64,000 nucleotides of DNA, taken from UBA5336 sp038745855. Lineage in GTDB: Bacteria; Pseudomonadota; Alphaproteobacteria; Caulobacterales; Hyphomonadaceae. Shown here piece by piece: positions 26,885-35,832 of this stretch (its first letter is position 1; each line of letters starts with the position of its first letter). The notes under the pieces are model-generated. The model saw only the letters and a program-made list of their open reading frames with translations, was not told the origin of the DNA and did not search any database. Where the stretch lies: the NCBI GenBank assembly GCA_038745855.1, contig JBCDLC010000002.1:1-64000 (forward strand). Reading direction: 5' to 3'. The position numbers and the translations under genes are program-made.

Positions 26885-27337
26885 TCAGCCTACGGTCATC
26901 GAGGTGATCTTGTCCGGGTTCCGCGGCGGCTCGCCCTTGGCCAGTTGGTCGACCACATCCATGCCATCGCTCACCTGGCCCCAAACCGTATACTGACGGT
27001 CCAGGAAGCTGGCATCGTCGAAGCAGATGAAGAACTGACTATTGGCAGAATTCGGATCATTGGTGCGGGCCATTGAGCAGGTTCCACGCATATGGGATTC
27101 GGCATTGAACTCCTGGGCAAGGTCAGGCTTGGATGAACCGCCTGTCCCCGTCCCGTTCGGACAGCCGACCTGGGCCATGAATCCGTCGATCACGCGGTGG
27201 AAAACAATGCCGTCATAGAAGCCTTCGCCAGCGAGTTCCTTGATCCGTGCAACATGGTTCGGCGCCAGATCAGGGCGCAGTGTGATCGTCACCGTCCCCT
27301 TGGAGGTTTCCATCGTCAGCGTGTTTCCATCGGCCAT
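26885..27337 (-). CDS. ppiB: Cyclophilin-type peptidyl-prolyl isomerase
   Basis: The 150-residue cytoplasmic-type cyclophilin catalyses cis-trans isomerisation of proline peptide bonds. The active-site block YDGIVFHRVIDGFMAQVGCP contains the catalytic Arg and Phe, SMARTNDPNSANSQFFI the Gln/Phe pocket, and FLDRQYTVWGQV the Trp. The start at 27337 (MADGNT) with an AAAGGG site is preferred to a longer frame. No signal peptide is seen. It lies between the biotin carboxylase gene and the sensor kinase gene, both on the same strand. Confidence 0.95.
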   Translation of the reverse strand: MADGNTLTMETSKGTVTITLRPDLAPNHVARIKELAGEGFYDGIVFHRVIDGFMAQVGCPNGTGTGGSSKPDLAQEFNAESHMRGTCSMARTNDPNSANSQFFICFDDASFLDRQYTVWGQVSDGMDVVDQLAKGEPPRNPDKITSMTVG

Positions 27338-27425
27338 GTGATCGCCCTTTCTTGGCTCTGCATACGTGCGGCAACGCCTAGCGCTGGGAGTGTTCGACGT
27401 CAAAGCCGAAAGGCGGGAGATGCAA

Positions 27426-29423
27426 TCAGGCCAGCTCGATCATGATCTCGTCGGCGGCGACACTGTCTCCACCGGCGACGTTGATCGCTTTCACGGTGCC
27501 ATCGGCCTCTGCACGAATGATGTTCTGCATCTTCATGGCCTCGACCACACAGACCGCTTCGCCTTCTTTCACGTCCTGTCCTTTTTCGACATCGACGGAA
27601 ACGACGAGCCCCGGCATTGGGGAGACGATCAGTTTCGACGTGTCAGGCTGCTCTTTCTCCGGGAGCGTCGCATGAAGTGCAGCAACGTCAGGCGTGCAGA
27701 CCAGGGTGCGCTTGGTCACGCCCCTGTGGCGCATGACATAGCCCTCCGTCCGGTCCGCGAACTTCACGGCGATCGGCGCACCATTTAACTGGCCCTCAAT
27801 CAGATGCGAGCCCGGGCGCCAGTCAGAGGTTAGCGTGTGACGCTCTCCATCCAGCCAGACAATCGCCTCACCATCCTTTATATCGAGGGTAATGGGATGG
27901 TGGTCTTCACCGAGGATCACGACCCATTCGGTTCGCAGAGGTCCCGACGGCGACAAACGGCCTGAAATCTGGCTCGCCCGCTTGGCATAGGTCCCATGGA
28001 CGAAGGCCGCTGCAGCGATGAGCGCGATCCGCTGCTGATCGGTTGGTTCGGTCCCCTTGAAGCCCTCGGGAAACTCGTCCTTGATATAGGCGGTCGTGAT
28101 ATCCCCCGAGCGGAAGCGCGGCTCGTCCATGACCGCTGCGCAAAAGGGAATATTGTCCTGGATGCCTTCGATGTGGAACCTGTCGAGGGCCGCCGCCTGC
28201 ACATCCAATGCTCCGTCGCGGGTTTTCCCATGGCTGACCAGCTTGGCGATCATCGGATCATAGAACATGGAGATCTCGTCGCCCTCGCGGACACCGGAAT
28301 CCATCCGAACCGTCCCTCCATTGAGCGCACCTTCCTCGGGCGGGTGGAACCGCTTCAACCGGCCGATGGAGGGAAGGAAGTTCCGATAGGGATCTTCCGC
28401 GTAGACCCGGGACTCAACGGCCCAACCATTGATCTTGAGATCCTTCTGCTTGATCGAAAGCGTCTCGCCGGACGCAACGCGCAGCATCTGCTCCACCAAA
28501 TCGACGCCGGTAATCATCTCTGTCACCGGGTGCTCGACCTGCAGGCGCGTGTTCATCTCTAGGAAGTAGAAACTCTTGTCGACGCCAGAGGCTACGAACT
28601 CCACCGTGCCGGCGCTGTCGTAATTCACGGCCTTTGCCAGCGCGACAGCCTGCTCCCCCATCTTCTTGCGGGTCTCCTTGTCGAGCAGTGGACTTGGCGC
28701 CTCCTCGATCACTTTCTGGTTGCGGCGCTGGATCGAGCATTCCCGCTCGAAAAGGTACACGCAGTTGCCATGCTTATCGCCCATGACCTGAATTTCGACA
28801 TGGCGCGGGCTTTCGATGAATTTCTCGATGAAGGTCCTATCGTCGCCGAAACTGGCTTTCGCCTCGGCGATCACGGCCGGGAAACCCTCTTCCACGTCCT
28901 GGTCGGAATACGCGACACGGATCCCCTTGCCCCCGCCGCCCGCCGACGCCTTGATCATGACCGGATAGCCAATTTCACCGGCAATCCTGACCGCTTCTTC
29001 CGTGCTCTCGATGAGGCCCATATGCCCGGGAACCGTGGAGACGCCGGCTTCGGCGGCGAGCTTCTTTGAGCTGATCTTATCGCCCATCGCCTCGATGGCT
29101 TCTGGATTAGGCCCGATGAACGCAATTTTTTCGTCGGCCAGCCTTTTTGCAAACGCGGGGTTTTCTGACAGGAAGCCAAAGCCCGGATGCACCGCCTCTG
29201 CTCCGGTTTGCTTCACCGCGTCGACGATCTTGTCCATGACCAGATAGCTTTCGGCAGCGGGCGACGGGCCGATGTGGACCGCCTCATCTGCCATCTCGAC
29301 CGCAAGCGAGCCCGCATCGGCATCGGAAAAGACCACAACAGTCTTCACGCCGAGCTGGCGACACGTCTTGATAACCCGTACGGCGATCTCGCCACGGTTC
29401 GCGATCAGGATTTTATTGAACAT
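27426..29423 (-). CDS. pccA: Acetyl/propionyl-CoA carboxylase alpha subunit (biotin carboxylase + BCCP)
   Basis: The 665-residue protein has a biotin carboxylase domain (1-450; FNKILIANRGEIAVRVI, the Gly-rich ATP loop KASAGGGGKGIR, FLEMNTRLQVEHPVTE), a BT linker domain, and a C-terminal biotinyl domain with the biotinylated Lys in EAMKMQN. This fused layout is typical of propionyl-CoA carboxylase alpha (PccA), which makes methylmalonyl-CoA, rather than the split AccB/AccC pair. The beta subunit gene is not in this window. It is followed 30 bases upstream by an unknown gene on the same strand. Other acyl-CoA specificities remain possible. Confidence 0.93.
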   Translation of the reverse strand: MFNKILIANRGEIAVRVIKTCRQLGVKTVVVFSDADAGSLAVEMADEAVHIGPSPAAESYLVMDKIVDAVKQTGAEAVHPGFGFLSENPAFAKRLADEKIAFIGPNPEAIEAMGDKISSKKLAAEAGVSTVPGHMGLIESTEEAVRIAGEIGYPVMIKASAGGGGKGIRVAYSDQDVEEGFPAVIAEAKASFGDDRTFIEKFIESPRHVEIQVMGDKHGNCVYLFERECSIQRRNQKVIEEAPSPLLDKETRKKMGEQAVALAKAVNYDSAGTVEFVASGVDKSFYFLEMNTRLQVEHPVTEMITGVDLVEQMLRVASGETLSIKQKDLKINGWAVESRVYAEDPYRNFLPSIGRLKRFHPPEEGALNGGTVRMDSGVREGDEISMFYDPMIAKLVSHGKTRDGALDVQAAALDRFHIEGIQDNIPFCAAVMDEPRFRSGDITTAYIKDEFPEGFKGTEPTDQQRIALIAAAAFVHGTYAKRASQISGRLSPSGPLRTEWVVILGEDHHPITLDIKDGEAIVWLDGERHTLTSDWRPGSHLIEGQLNGAPIAVKFADRTEGYVMRHRGVTKRTLVCTPDVAALHATLPEKEQPDTSKLIVSPMPGLVVSVDVEKGQDVKEGEAVCVVEAMKMQNIIRAEADGTVKAINVAGGDSVAADEIMIELA

Positions 29424-29453
29424 TCTCGCCCCGGCTCCGGATTACTTTTCTCA

Positions 29454-30506
29454 TCAGCGCCCACGAGTTAGAGGCCCGGTGCGATCTTGTCCATCGCCGG
29501 TGGAGCCGGGTGCAATGGAACCTGTGGCACAATGGTCGCTGATCGCCACCAGAGCCGCCGTGAAACCGGGGGCTTCCTTGTTGAGGAAAGCGACCAGCGC
29601 TTCTTCCGCGGGCGAAGCAGCGGTCTGGACCGTTTCGCGCCATCGCAGACGTTTCAGGAACCAGCGGGACTCTGTATCGGCAAAGGTCTGGCGCTCCTGT
29701 TTCGCGCGCGAGCGCGCCGCCGCCCTGGCTTTTGCCGCGTGTGGTGTATCCCTAGTGATACGGGTGAACCATTCGCCCTGGCCGATCGATGGCGCGATTT
29801 CCCGCACCAATACCGACGCCGACCTTTTGTTCCCCGAGAACCAGAGCGCGCGGAGCAGCGTGTCACCGGCTGTTTTCGGCGCCGGATGGGCGGACGCCAG
29901 CAGATGGTTTGCGATCGCGCGCGCGAAGAGATCGTTCCACGCGGGATCATTATTTGCAGACGCGATGGTTTCGTTCGTTGCAAGCAACTGATTGGCCTCG
30001 AAGCGGCTGATCCACGTACGGCCATCTTCGAGGGAGGCGCCGAGCACCTGTCGCACCCTCTCGGTGGCCCAAGCATCCGCCCGCCCAGCGCGCTGAATGG
30101 CACCTGTGACCACCTGGAGCGCAAACCGCGCCAGACGGTCAGGAACGAAGCCGGCGCGATCACAGACGATGGCGACCAGATCGGTCTCTGTGTCGTTGGG
30201 CGGACCAGACTGCGCTTGCAGCGTATCGATCAGCCAATCCGCATGGGCAACAACCGGTTTGCCGCCAGACTGTTCGCTATGGTGCAGCACAAAGGTGCTG
30301 ACCGCATCAATGAAACGCCGTTCCCATCTGGGTTCGCGCCCTTTCAGCCTGCGATGAAGCTCGAACAGGGCACTGGCTTCACCCGCTGTGCGAAGGCCGT
30401 CGGTATAGACCTCGTCGACCAACTCCAGGGCCTGCAGCTTGGTCACTTCGCCCAGCACATCCAGGCGCGCAAGCAAGTCACGGCTGCGTTTGTCCACCTT
30501 CACCAC
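29454..30506 (-). CDS. Conserved alphaproteobacterial protein of unknown function
   Basis: The 350-residue, mostly helical, probably soluble protein has no signal peptide. It contains two related segments, one around EVYTDGLRTAGEASALFELHRRL and another ISRFEANQLLATNETIA followed by WNDLFARAIANHLLA, that look like a repeated helical unit. The C-terminal third is rich in basic residues, then low complexity. I recall similar hypothetical proteins in marine alphaproteobacteria but no named domain. It sits 30 bases from the carboxylase gene on the same strand, after the glycosyltransferases, so it may share their transcript. Confidence 0.72.
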   Translation of the reverse strand: MVKVDKRSRDLLARLDVLGEVTKLQALELVDEVYTDGLRTAGEASALFELHRRLKGREPRWERRFIDAVSTFVLHHSEQSGGKPVVAHADWLIDTLQAQSGPPNDTETDLVAIVCDRAGFVPDRLARFALQVVTGAIQRAGRADAWATERVRQVLGASLEDGRTWISRFEANQLLATNETIASANNDPAWNDLFARAIANHLLASAHPAPKTAGDTLLRALWFSGNKRSASVLVREIAPSIGQGEWFTRITRDTPHAAKARAAARSRAKQERQTFADTESRWFLKRLRWRETVQTAASPAEEALVAFLNKEAPGFTAALVAISDHCATGSIAPGSTGDGQDRTGPLTRGR

Positions 30507-30608
30507 TTTTGGGATCCACCAATCGCTGTCTTTAAGCGCTGTTTTTATGCAGCGGGCTTTGCGATCGCGTTAACACTCTGTAGTGGGTTGGCGGTGGCCC
30601 CAACGGCT

Positions 30609-31388
30609 TCAACGCTTTGCTGGGCCGGCGGATTGGTACTGTCGTTCAGCGACAGGCGCCGGACGTGCGGCGTTCGGGGTGAGCGCCTCGACCGCGATCG
30701 TCCCAAGAATGTGGACGCCCGCCAGGAAGACGCCGCGGACAGTGCCCGAAATCTTGGAGACGCCGATCCGCCGCCGGTAGGTGACGGCGACCTCGCCTGT
30801 TCGCAAGCCTGACTTCAAGGCTCGAACCTGCATCTGGACCGTCCATCCATAGGTCGGTGCTGACATGCCCAGGCGCTCATAGGCGCTGCGGCGGATGGCA
30901 CGGAATGGGCCGAGATCGGTAAACGCAGATTTCCAGATCACCGTCATCAAGTGACAGGCGAGCCAGTTTCCGAAGCGCTGGGGAAGTGTCAGCGCTCCGG
31001 GCTCCACATCGCCCAGCGCCCGGGATCCGATCACAAGATCCAGCCCTATGGCGACCATCGCGTCCAGCAAGGCGGCCGCATCGCCAGGCGCGTCCGACCC
31101 GTCACCGTCAAGGAAGAGATAGATGTCAGCAGCGGCATCCAAAGCGTAGGCAACGCCCGCAAGACAGGCGCGGCCGTAGCCGGGTCTCGGCTCCGAAACG
31201 GTAACCGCACCGGCCGCTTGCGCTTTTTGAACGGTCTGGTCGGTCGACCCGTTATCAGCAACAATCACCATGTCGACAAAGGGGCTTATTCCTGAAACGA
31301 CGCCGCCGATGGCGGCTTCCTCGTTGAGTGCGGGGATGATGGCGGCCACGGTTGGTCGCCTTTCGACATTGGTTCGATCAAATGGCAT
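30609..31388 (-). CDS. Family 2 glycosyltransferase (dolichol-phosphate-mannose-synthase-like)
   Basis: The 259-residue GT-A enzyme shows TVAAIIPALNEEAAIGGVV, the nucleotide-binding VADNGSTDQT, the metal-binding DxD-like DGDGSDAPG, and the acceptor region DLGPFRAIRRSAYERL followed by YGWTVQMQVRA. It most resembles polyprenyl-phosphate sugar synthases or the DPM1 group. The start at 31388 (MPFDRTN) is chosen because sequence upstream of it is the other strand's noise and lies inside the neighbour. It overlaps the 3' end of the membrane glycosyltransferase gene by 11 bases, suggesting that it makes the lipid-linked sugar donor used by that GT-C enzyme. Confidence 0.85.
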   Translation of the reverse strand: MPFDRTNVERRPTVAAIIPALNEEAAIGGVVSGISPFVDMVIVADNGSTDQTVQKAQAAGAVTVSEPRPGYGRACLAGVAYALDAAADIYLFLDGDGSDAPGDAAALLDAMVAIGLDLVIGSRALGDVEPGALTLPQRFGNWLACHLMTVIWKSAFTDLGPFRAIRRSAYERLGMSAPTYGWTVQMQVRALKSGLRTGEVAVTYRRRIGVSKISGTVRGVFLAGVHILGTIAVEALTPNAARPAPVAERQYQSAGPAKR

Positions 31389-32790
31389 ACGCGCGCGCCT
31401 TTCTGGCAAAGCCCCACTCCCAAACGAGCGCCAGGATCGGCAGGCCAAAACTGATGGGGATGACAATGCTCTGATAGAGCGCATCGTCGTCACCGAGCAG
31501 AAAGCGAAGCTGGTAGAGTGGCGCTGTGATAAACAACGCGAACACCGCGCGGCTGTCGTTGAATGGCAGCAGGACAGCCAGCCAGATGAGGTACCAGGGG
31601 TATCCCGTAGGCGAGAGCAGGAGCAGCGCGAGGATCGGGAATGAAAGGGCGTTGAGGAACGCCGTTGTTGACGACCACGCCCGGGCAGCAAGTGCGAGGG
31701 CGATGCAACCGACGATCAAAGCGACAAGCGCGCGTGCGGCAAGGTCTGGCGTTTCGGTGAAGATATTGAAGCCGGAAACGAGTATCGGGAACAGGAAGGC
31801 GTGCCGCTGCCAGGTTTCCGAATAGGCCACGACACCCGCATTGGGATCATGCGCCGCCAGAAGCTGGGGCACCAGCAAGAGCAACATGGCGCCGCCGGCG
31901 AGGACGTATTTTGCGAGGTGCCGCACGTCTGGCCAAAAGCGAGCGGCGAAAGCTGGAACAAGCAGGAGTGGCCAGAGTTTAACGGCGACAGCGCCGCCGA
32001 GCGCAAGTCCGGCAAGCCCTGCGCGGTTCTGAAGGCTCGCCAACACCGCACCGAGGAGAAACGGCGCGAGCAGGATGTCCATATGGGCCGCACCAAATCC
32101 CTGGGTCACCACGACCGGATTCAGCCAGTATAGCGCAGCCCAAAGAGGGCTCCGGCGCAGTCTACTCAGTAGACGGAACATCAGAGCGAGCGCGCCAAGA
32201 TCGCTTAGGAGCAGAATGGCTTTCCACGCCACAAGCTCGAACGGCGATATCCAATGCGCGACGACGAAAGCGCCTTGGGCAATGGGCGGATATATCGTCT
32301 TCACCCAAGGGTAAGCGACCCTCGCGTGGAACTCGGGATGCTCAGCAGCGAGGGCTTGAAGGGCCGCAATATCGCTGCCCACCGGTGCGAGGTTAGGTAT
32401 GCCGAGTGCGTCGAATTGCGCAGCATCAACTGGCGCGTGGATATAGGGATTTATACCATGGGCGAGGACTGCGCCGTCCCAGAGATATCGATAGGAATCG
32501 TCCTCGATGACAGGCTGAGACCATATCATGGCCATCCGCATGGCAAACCCGGCGACCACAAGCACTGCAATCGCCTGACGGCTCACAGACGTTTCGGTAA
32601 TCTGCAGCCGCAAGCCTAACAGGACAAAACCCGCCACCACACCAAGCGCAACATAGAGGCCCAGCGGAGCTTTTTCAGGGTCCACGCCATAGGGAAAGAA
32701 AACCGACAGCCATGCCAGCGCGAGCGCCAGGACGGCGCTGAGCCCTATGAGGCTATACCAGCTTCTATTGGATGAAATCATTGATGACAT
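31378..32790 (-). CDS. GT-C fold membrane glycosyltransferase (mannosyltransferase-like)
   Basis: The 470-residue protein has about 11-12 hydrophobic segments. The first periplasmic loop after the second or third helix carries EDDSYRYLWDGAVLAHGINPY, the acidic pair and Tyr/Trp pattern of polyprenyl-phosphate-dependent GT-C enzymes (DUF2029/GT87-like). AVAVKLWPLLLVPAF and SPTGYPWYLIWL are other conserved helices. Its donor would be a lipid-linked hexose, possibly made by the overlapping family 2 enzyme. The glycan made is unknown. The first ATG at 32790 and another three codons in are both possible starts. Confidence 0.83.
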   Translation of the reverse strand: MSSMISSNRSWYSLIGLSAVLALALAWLSVFFPYGVDPEKAPLGLYVALGVVAGFVLLGLRLQITETSVSRQAIAVLVVAGFAMRMAMIWSQPVIEDDSYRYLWDGAVLAHGINPYIHAPVDAAQFDALGIPNLAPVGSDIAALQALAAEHPEFHARVAYPWVKTIYPPIAQGAFVVAHWISPFELVAWKAILLLSDLGALALMFRLLSRLRRSPLWAALYWLNPVVVTQGFGAAHMDILLAPFLLGAVLASLQNRAGLAGLALGGAVAVKLWPLLLVPAFAARFWPDVRHLAKYVLAGGAMLLLLVPQLLAAHDPNAGVVAYSETWQRHAFLFPILVSGFNIFTETPDLAARALVALIVGCIALALAARAWSSTTAFLNALSFPILALLLLSPTGYPWYLIWLAVLLPFNDSRAVFALFITAPLYQLRFLLGDDDALYQSIVIPISFGLPILALVWEWGFARKARAYAI

Positions 32791-32855
32791 CGCTCAGGTA
32801 TCCAGGGAGCGGCGACCGGCCAGGCCCTGGGATACAAGACTTGGCCGAACGCGCG

Positions 32856-33731
32856 TCAGGAGCCCCCAGAGAAGCCGCCGCCCCCGCTGTTGATCGGCGC
32901 GCGAGCGGCTCTCGGCGTGAAGACTTCGCCGCGATGTTTGCTCTTTCGGAAGCTGACTTCGGAAATGCCGTCGAGTTTCTTTGCAAAACGGCCGCTTGCC
33001 AGGGCTTGAACATGGCTCAGCATGGCCGCTTGATCACCGCCGAACGCTGCATCGCCGTATCGTTCGTAGACCGGAGCGAGTTCGAGCGTACCGCGGCGAA
33101 CTCGGCCCATGGTGGATGTACCAACAAAATCCCGTCCAAGCTCTTCGAGGGTCTCGTTTACAGTCTCGCCGCTGAACGGTGCACGCGGCAGCCGAGCGCC
33201 GTCCTTTGTGCCCTGGTAGAGCCCATAGATCAGATTTGGATTGTTCCAATTACGGAACAGGATCGCCTCGACATCCTGTATGGAGAGCGCCTGTCCGCTG
33301 ACGCTCACGCGGGGTTCGACCCACGCCGCCCCCGGATTCTGGGCAGTGCCGATCTCGCCTCCCAATCGGCGCGGTGACTTCGCTTCGCTCACGAGATCGA
33401 TCACCATCGCATTGCGAAGGTTCAACCAGTAAGCCAATTGCTCATTGCGGTTGACGGTTGTTGGATCCATCCGGCCCAGCAATGTGATGTATTGTTCAAG
33501 GAAGGCATGGCCTCGCCCGTCTGCAACGGAGTAGGCGATCTGGGTCCGGCCACTGTTTGCGACAGCAAACGCGTCCAGATACTGCTCCAGGGCCCGATGA
33601 TCGACCCGAGATGACGAAGCTTCAGCGTGATTGGCGAATGCCGCCAGATCATCGGCGTGTGACGGGGCTGACATAACGACGCCAGCGATGAGAGCGATTG
33701 CAACGGTGCGTCGGAGTCTGTGGGTAGCCAT
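32856..33731 (-). CDS. Second secreted DUF547-like protein, Gly/Ser-rich tail
   Basis: The 291-residue protein starts with a signal peptide (MATHRLRRTVAIALIAGVV to about residue 26). The start at 33731 is preferred because a GAGGAA ribosome site lies six bases upstream. It keeps the DUF547 helix QLAYWLNLRNAMVIDLV and the VSVSGQALSIQDVEAILF block, but the Cys-containing strand of the family (CASIGCPNL in the first copy at 3.8 kb) is replaced by LIYGLYQGTKDGARLP, without cysteine. The C-terminus is NSGGGGFSGGS, probably disordered. It lies upstream of the glycosyltransferase genes with a 65-base gap. Confidence 0.75.
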   Translation of the reverse strand: MATHRLRRTVAIALIAGVVMSAPSHADDLAAFANHAEASSSRVDHRALEQYLDAFAVANSGRTQIAYSVADGRGHAFLEQYITLLGRMDPTTVNRNEQLAYWLNLRNAMVIDLVSEAKSPRRLGGEIGTAQNPGAAWVEPRVSVSGQALSIQDVEAILFRNWNNPNLIYGLYQGTKDGARLPRAPFSGETVNETLEELGRDFVGTSTMGRVRRGTLELAPVYERYGDAAFGGDQAAMLSHVQALASGRFAKKLDGISEVSFRKSKHRGEVFTPRAARAPINSGGGGFSGGS

Positions 33732-33906
33732 GGGCATTTCCTCTTTCTGATAGAGAGAGAAACTGGTGCAAAGCGACCGAAGACGCGAAACACGGCGGAA
33801 CACATTGCGGTGAGCGCCCTAGCCAGGAGCCGATCCTCGCGGGTGTCAGACAATTGTCTTTCTTGCGTCGTTCCGCAGATCAGTATTCCGAACCGATGCA
33901 GGGCGC

Positions 33907-34323
33907 CTATCGCAAGGTCATGAACCGCGAGAACAAGTAGAGGTAGGGCTTTGGCGTACTCGCAGGCATCAGTTGGTCGATCTCATCCTTGCGAAGCTGC
34001 ATCGACGGGTGGCCGTTTTCATCGTCGACGCGGAAGTAGTTCATGGTCCAGTCGGGAAAGAGCCGATCTTGCGTGTGCTCTCCGACAATTTGCGTTACGC
34101 AGCTATGGCGATCATCGTCCTGGATGCGTCCGTAGATCTCCCGAACCTCGCTCTCAGGCCCCTCAAGAACCTGCATGAAACGGCCATGGTTGAGGGTCAG
34201 GAAACCTGTGAGGTAGCGCTCATCATTGTTTGACGCAGATGCGTCCAGGATACTGCCGATGTCGGTATCGGCGAGGGTCGCCTTGGCCTGGCTCACGTAA
34301 ACGATGCGATAAAAGTCAGTCAC
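33907..34323 (-). CDS. Single-domain BLUF blue-light photoreceptor
   Basis: The 138-residue protein is a BLUF domain that binds FAD and reorganises hydrogen bonds under blue light. The photocycle residues are visible: Tyr9 in RIVYVSQA, Asn at 32/33 in SASNNDER, Gln51 in RFMQVLEGP, and Trp92 and Met94 in FPDWTMNYF. RIQDDDRHSCV is the conserved helix after it. A short C-terminal extension of about 40 residues would form the output helices. No effector domain is fused, so it must signal through a partner protein. It is divergent from radA across 130 bases. The function and partner are unknown. Confidence 0.93.
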   Translation of the reverse strand: MTDFYRIVYVSQAKATLADTDIGSILDASASNNDERYLTGFLTLNHGRFMQVLEGPESEVREIYGRIQDDDRHSCVTQIVGEHTQDRLFPDWTMNYFRVDDENGHPSMQLRKDEIDQLMPASTPKPYLYLFSRFMTLR

Positions 34324-34455
34324 AGTCCCAATTCCCTATCGCGATGGCGATACTGAATTATTACAGCTTTCAGAATGGTGTTCCCACTTCGTACGCGCAA
34401 CCGTTGCGCATCCTCTTCCCTTTTGCTCGCAAGCGAAGCGGATTAGGTCGAAGGA

Positions 34456-35832
34456 ATGGCGAAAACCGATGTTCAGTTTGTCTGCCAATCGTGTGGTGCG
34501 GCGCACCGCCGTTGGAGCGGCCAGTGCGCGAGCTGTGGGACCTGGAACACGCTGGCCGAGGAAAGCCTCGCGGCACCTCCGGGTGGATTAAAGCCGCCGA
34601 GCGGAACCTCTCGCGCCGGAAAGACCGAATTCACAGCTCTTGATGGCGTCAGCGAACCGCCCGCGAGGACCCTGATCGGCGTGGAAGAACTCGACCGGGT
34701 TTTCGGCGGCGGAATCGTTCCTGCCTCGGCGACACTGATCGGCGGTGATCCGGGTATCGGAAAATCGACATTGCTCTTGCAGGTTGCCGCCCGGCTCGCC
34801 CGCAATGGTCTCAACGTTGCTTACATCTCGGGCGAGGAAGCAACGGCCCAAATTCAAGACAGGGCGCGCCGTCTCAAGGTCAGCGACAGCCCCGTTCAAC
34901 TCGCGACCGAGACCGATCTTCGAAAAGTGATCTCCGCCCTAAAGAAGAACAAGCCCGACTTCGTTGTGATCGACTCCATCCAAACACTCTGGTCCGACAA
35001 CCTCGAAGCGGCGCCGGGATCAGTGGCCCAGGTCCGGGCGTGCGGCCAGGAATTGACGAGATGGGCCAAACGCTCAGGCGCTGCGCTTGTCATGGTGGGG
35101 CATGTCACGAAGGAGGGACAACTCGCGGGGCCCCGTGTCGTCGAGCATATGGTCGACACCGTCTTTTATTTTGAAGGCGAACGGGGACACCAATTCCGCA
35201 TCTTGCGGGCGGTGAAGAACCGGTTCGGCCCCACCGACGAGATCGGCATCTTCGAGATGCACCCTTATGGTCTCGCCCCCGCCCGCGAACCTTCAGCTCT
35301 CTTCCTGTCCAGCGACGATGCGGACATTGGAGGCGCCGCCGTGTTCGCAGCGATGGAAGGCTCACGGCCAGTGCTTGCCGAAGTCCAGGCGCTGGCGGCC
35401 AAAAGCGCCTATGGCACACCGCGCCGCTCGGTCGTCGGGTGGGATAGTAATCGCCTCGCCATGTTGCTAGCGGTTCTTGAAGCCCGATGCGGCGTCAGCC
35501 TTGGAGGCCACGACGTCTATCTCTCCGTTGCCGGCGGCTACAAGGTTCAGGATCCAGCAGGCGATCTTGCGGCATGCGCGGCGCTCCTGACCTCGTTGAC
35601 AGATACCCCTGGCCCTGGGAAGTCTGTGTTCTTCGGGGAAGTTGCCCTTTCGGGTGCGATCAGGGCCGTTTCGCGGACCGATCAGCGATTGAAGGAGGCA
35701 GAGCGACTGGGCTTCAAGGAAGCGTTCATCCCCGATGGCAGCGCTGCGGCAATTGACGGGTTGACGATCCGCCCCCTGAAACGGCTTAACGATCTCGTCG
35801 ATATTCTCGCCCCGGACATCCAGAATGACTGA
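34456..35832 (+). CDS. radA: DNA repair protein RadA (Sms)
   Basis: RadA is a RecA-like DnaB-type helicase that promotes branch migration during recombinational repair. The 458-residue protein starts with a C4 zinc finger (CQSCGAAHRRWSGQCASCG), then a RecA core with Walker A GGDPGIGKST and Walker B FVVIDSIQT, the RadA-specific KNRFGPTDEIG motif, and a C-terminal Lon-protease-like domain (YLSVAGGYKVQDPAGDLA). It opens the long plus-strand run to glnD; its stop overlaps the cvpA start by eight bases. It is divergent from the blue-light receptor gene. Confidence 0.97.
   Translation: MAKTDVQFVCQSCGAAHRRWSGQCASCGTWNTLAEESLAAPPGGLKPPSGTSRAGKTEFTALDGVSEPPARTLIGVEELDRVFGGGIVPASATLIGGDPGIGKSTLLLQVAARLARNGLNVAYISGEEATAQIQDRARRLKVSDSPVQLATETDLRKVISALKKNKPDFVVIDSIQTLWSDNLEAAPGSVAQVRACGQELTRWAKRSGAALVMVGHVTKEGQLAGPRVVEHMVDTVFYFEGERGHQFRILRAVKNRFGPTDEIGIFEMHPYGLAPAREPSALFLSSDDADIGGAAVFAAMEGSRPVLAEVQALAAKSAYGTPRRSVVGWDSNRLAMLLAVLEARCGVSLGGHDVYLSVAGGYKVQDPAGDLAACAALLTSLTDTPGPGKSVFFGEVALSGAIRAVSRTDQRLKEAERLGFKEAFIPDGSAAAIDGLTIRPLKRLNDLVDILAPDIQND

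Noticed and set aside
30507..30608. Terminator candidate between the glycosyltransferase and the next minus-strand gene.
   Set aside because: Only a five-pair stem (CGCTG/CAGCG) without a proper U-tract.
29487..30812. A 441-codon plus-strand frame opposite the unknown protein and glycosyltransferase genes.
   Set aside because: It crosses a gene boundary on the other strand and shows no protein-like pattern, while the minus-strand genes are well formed.
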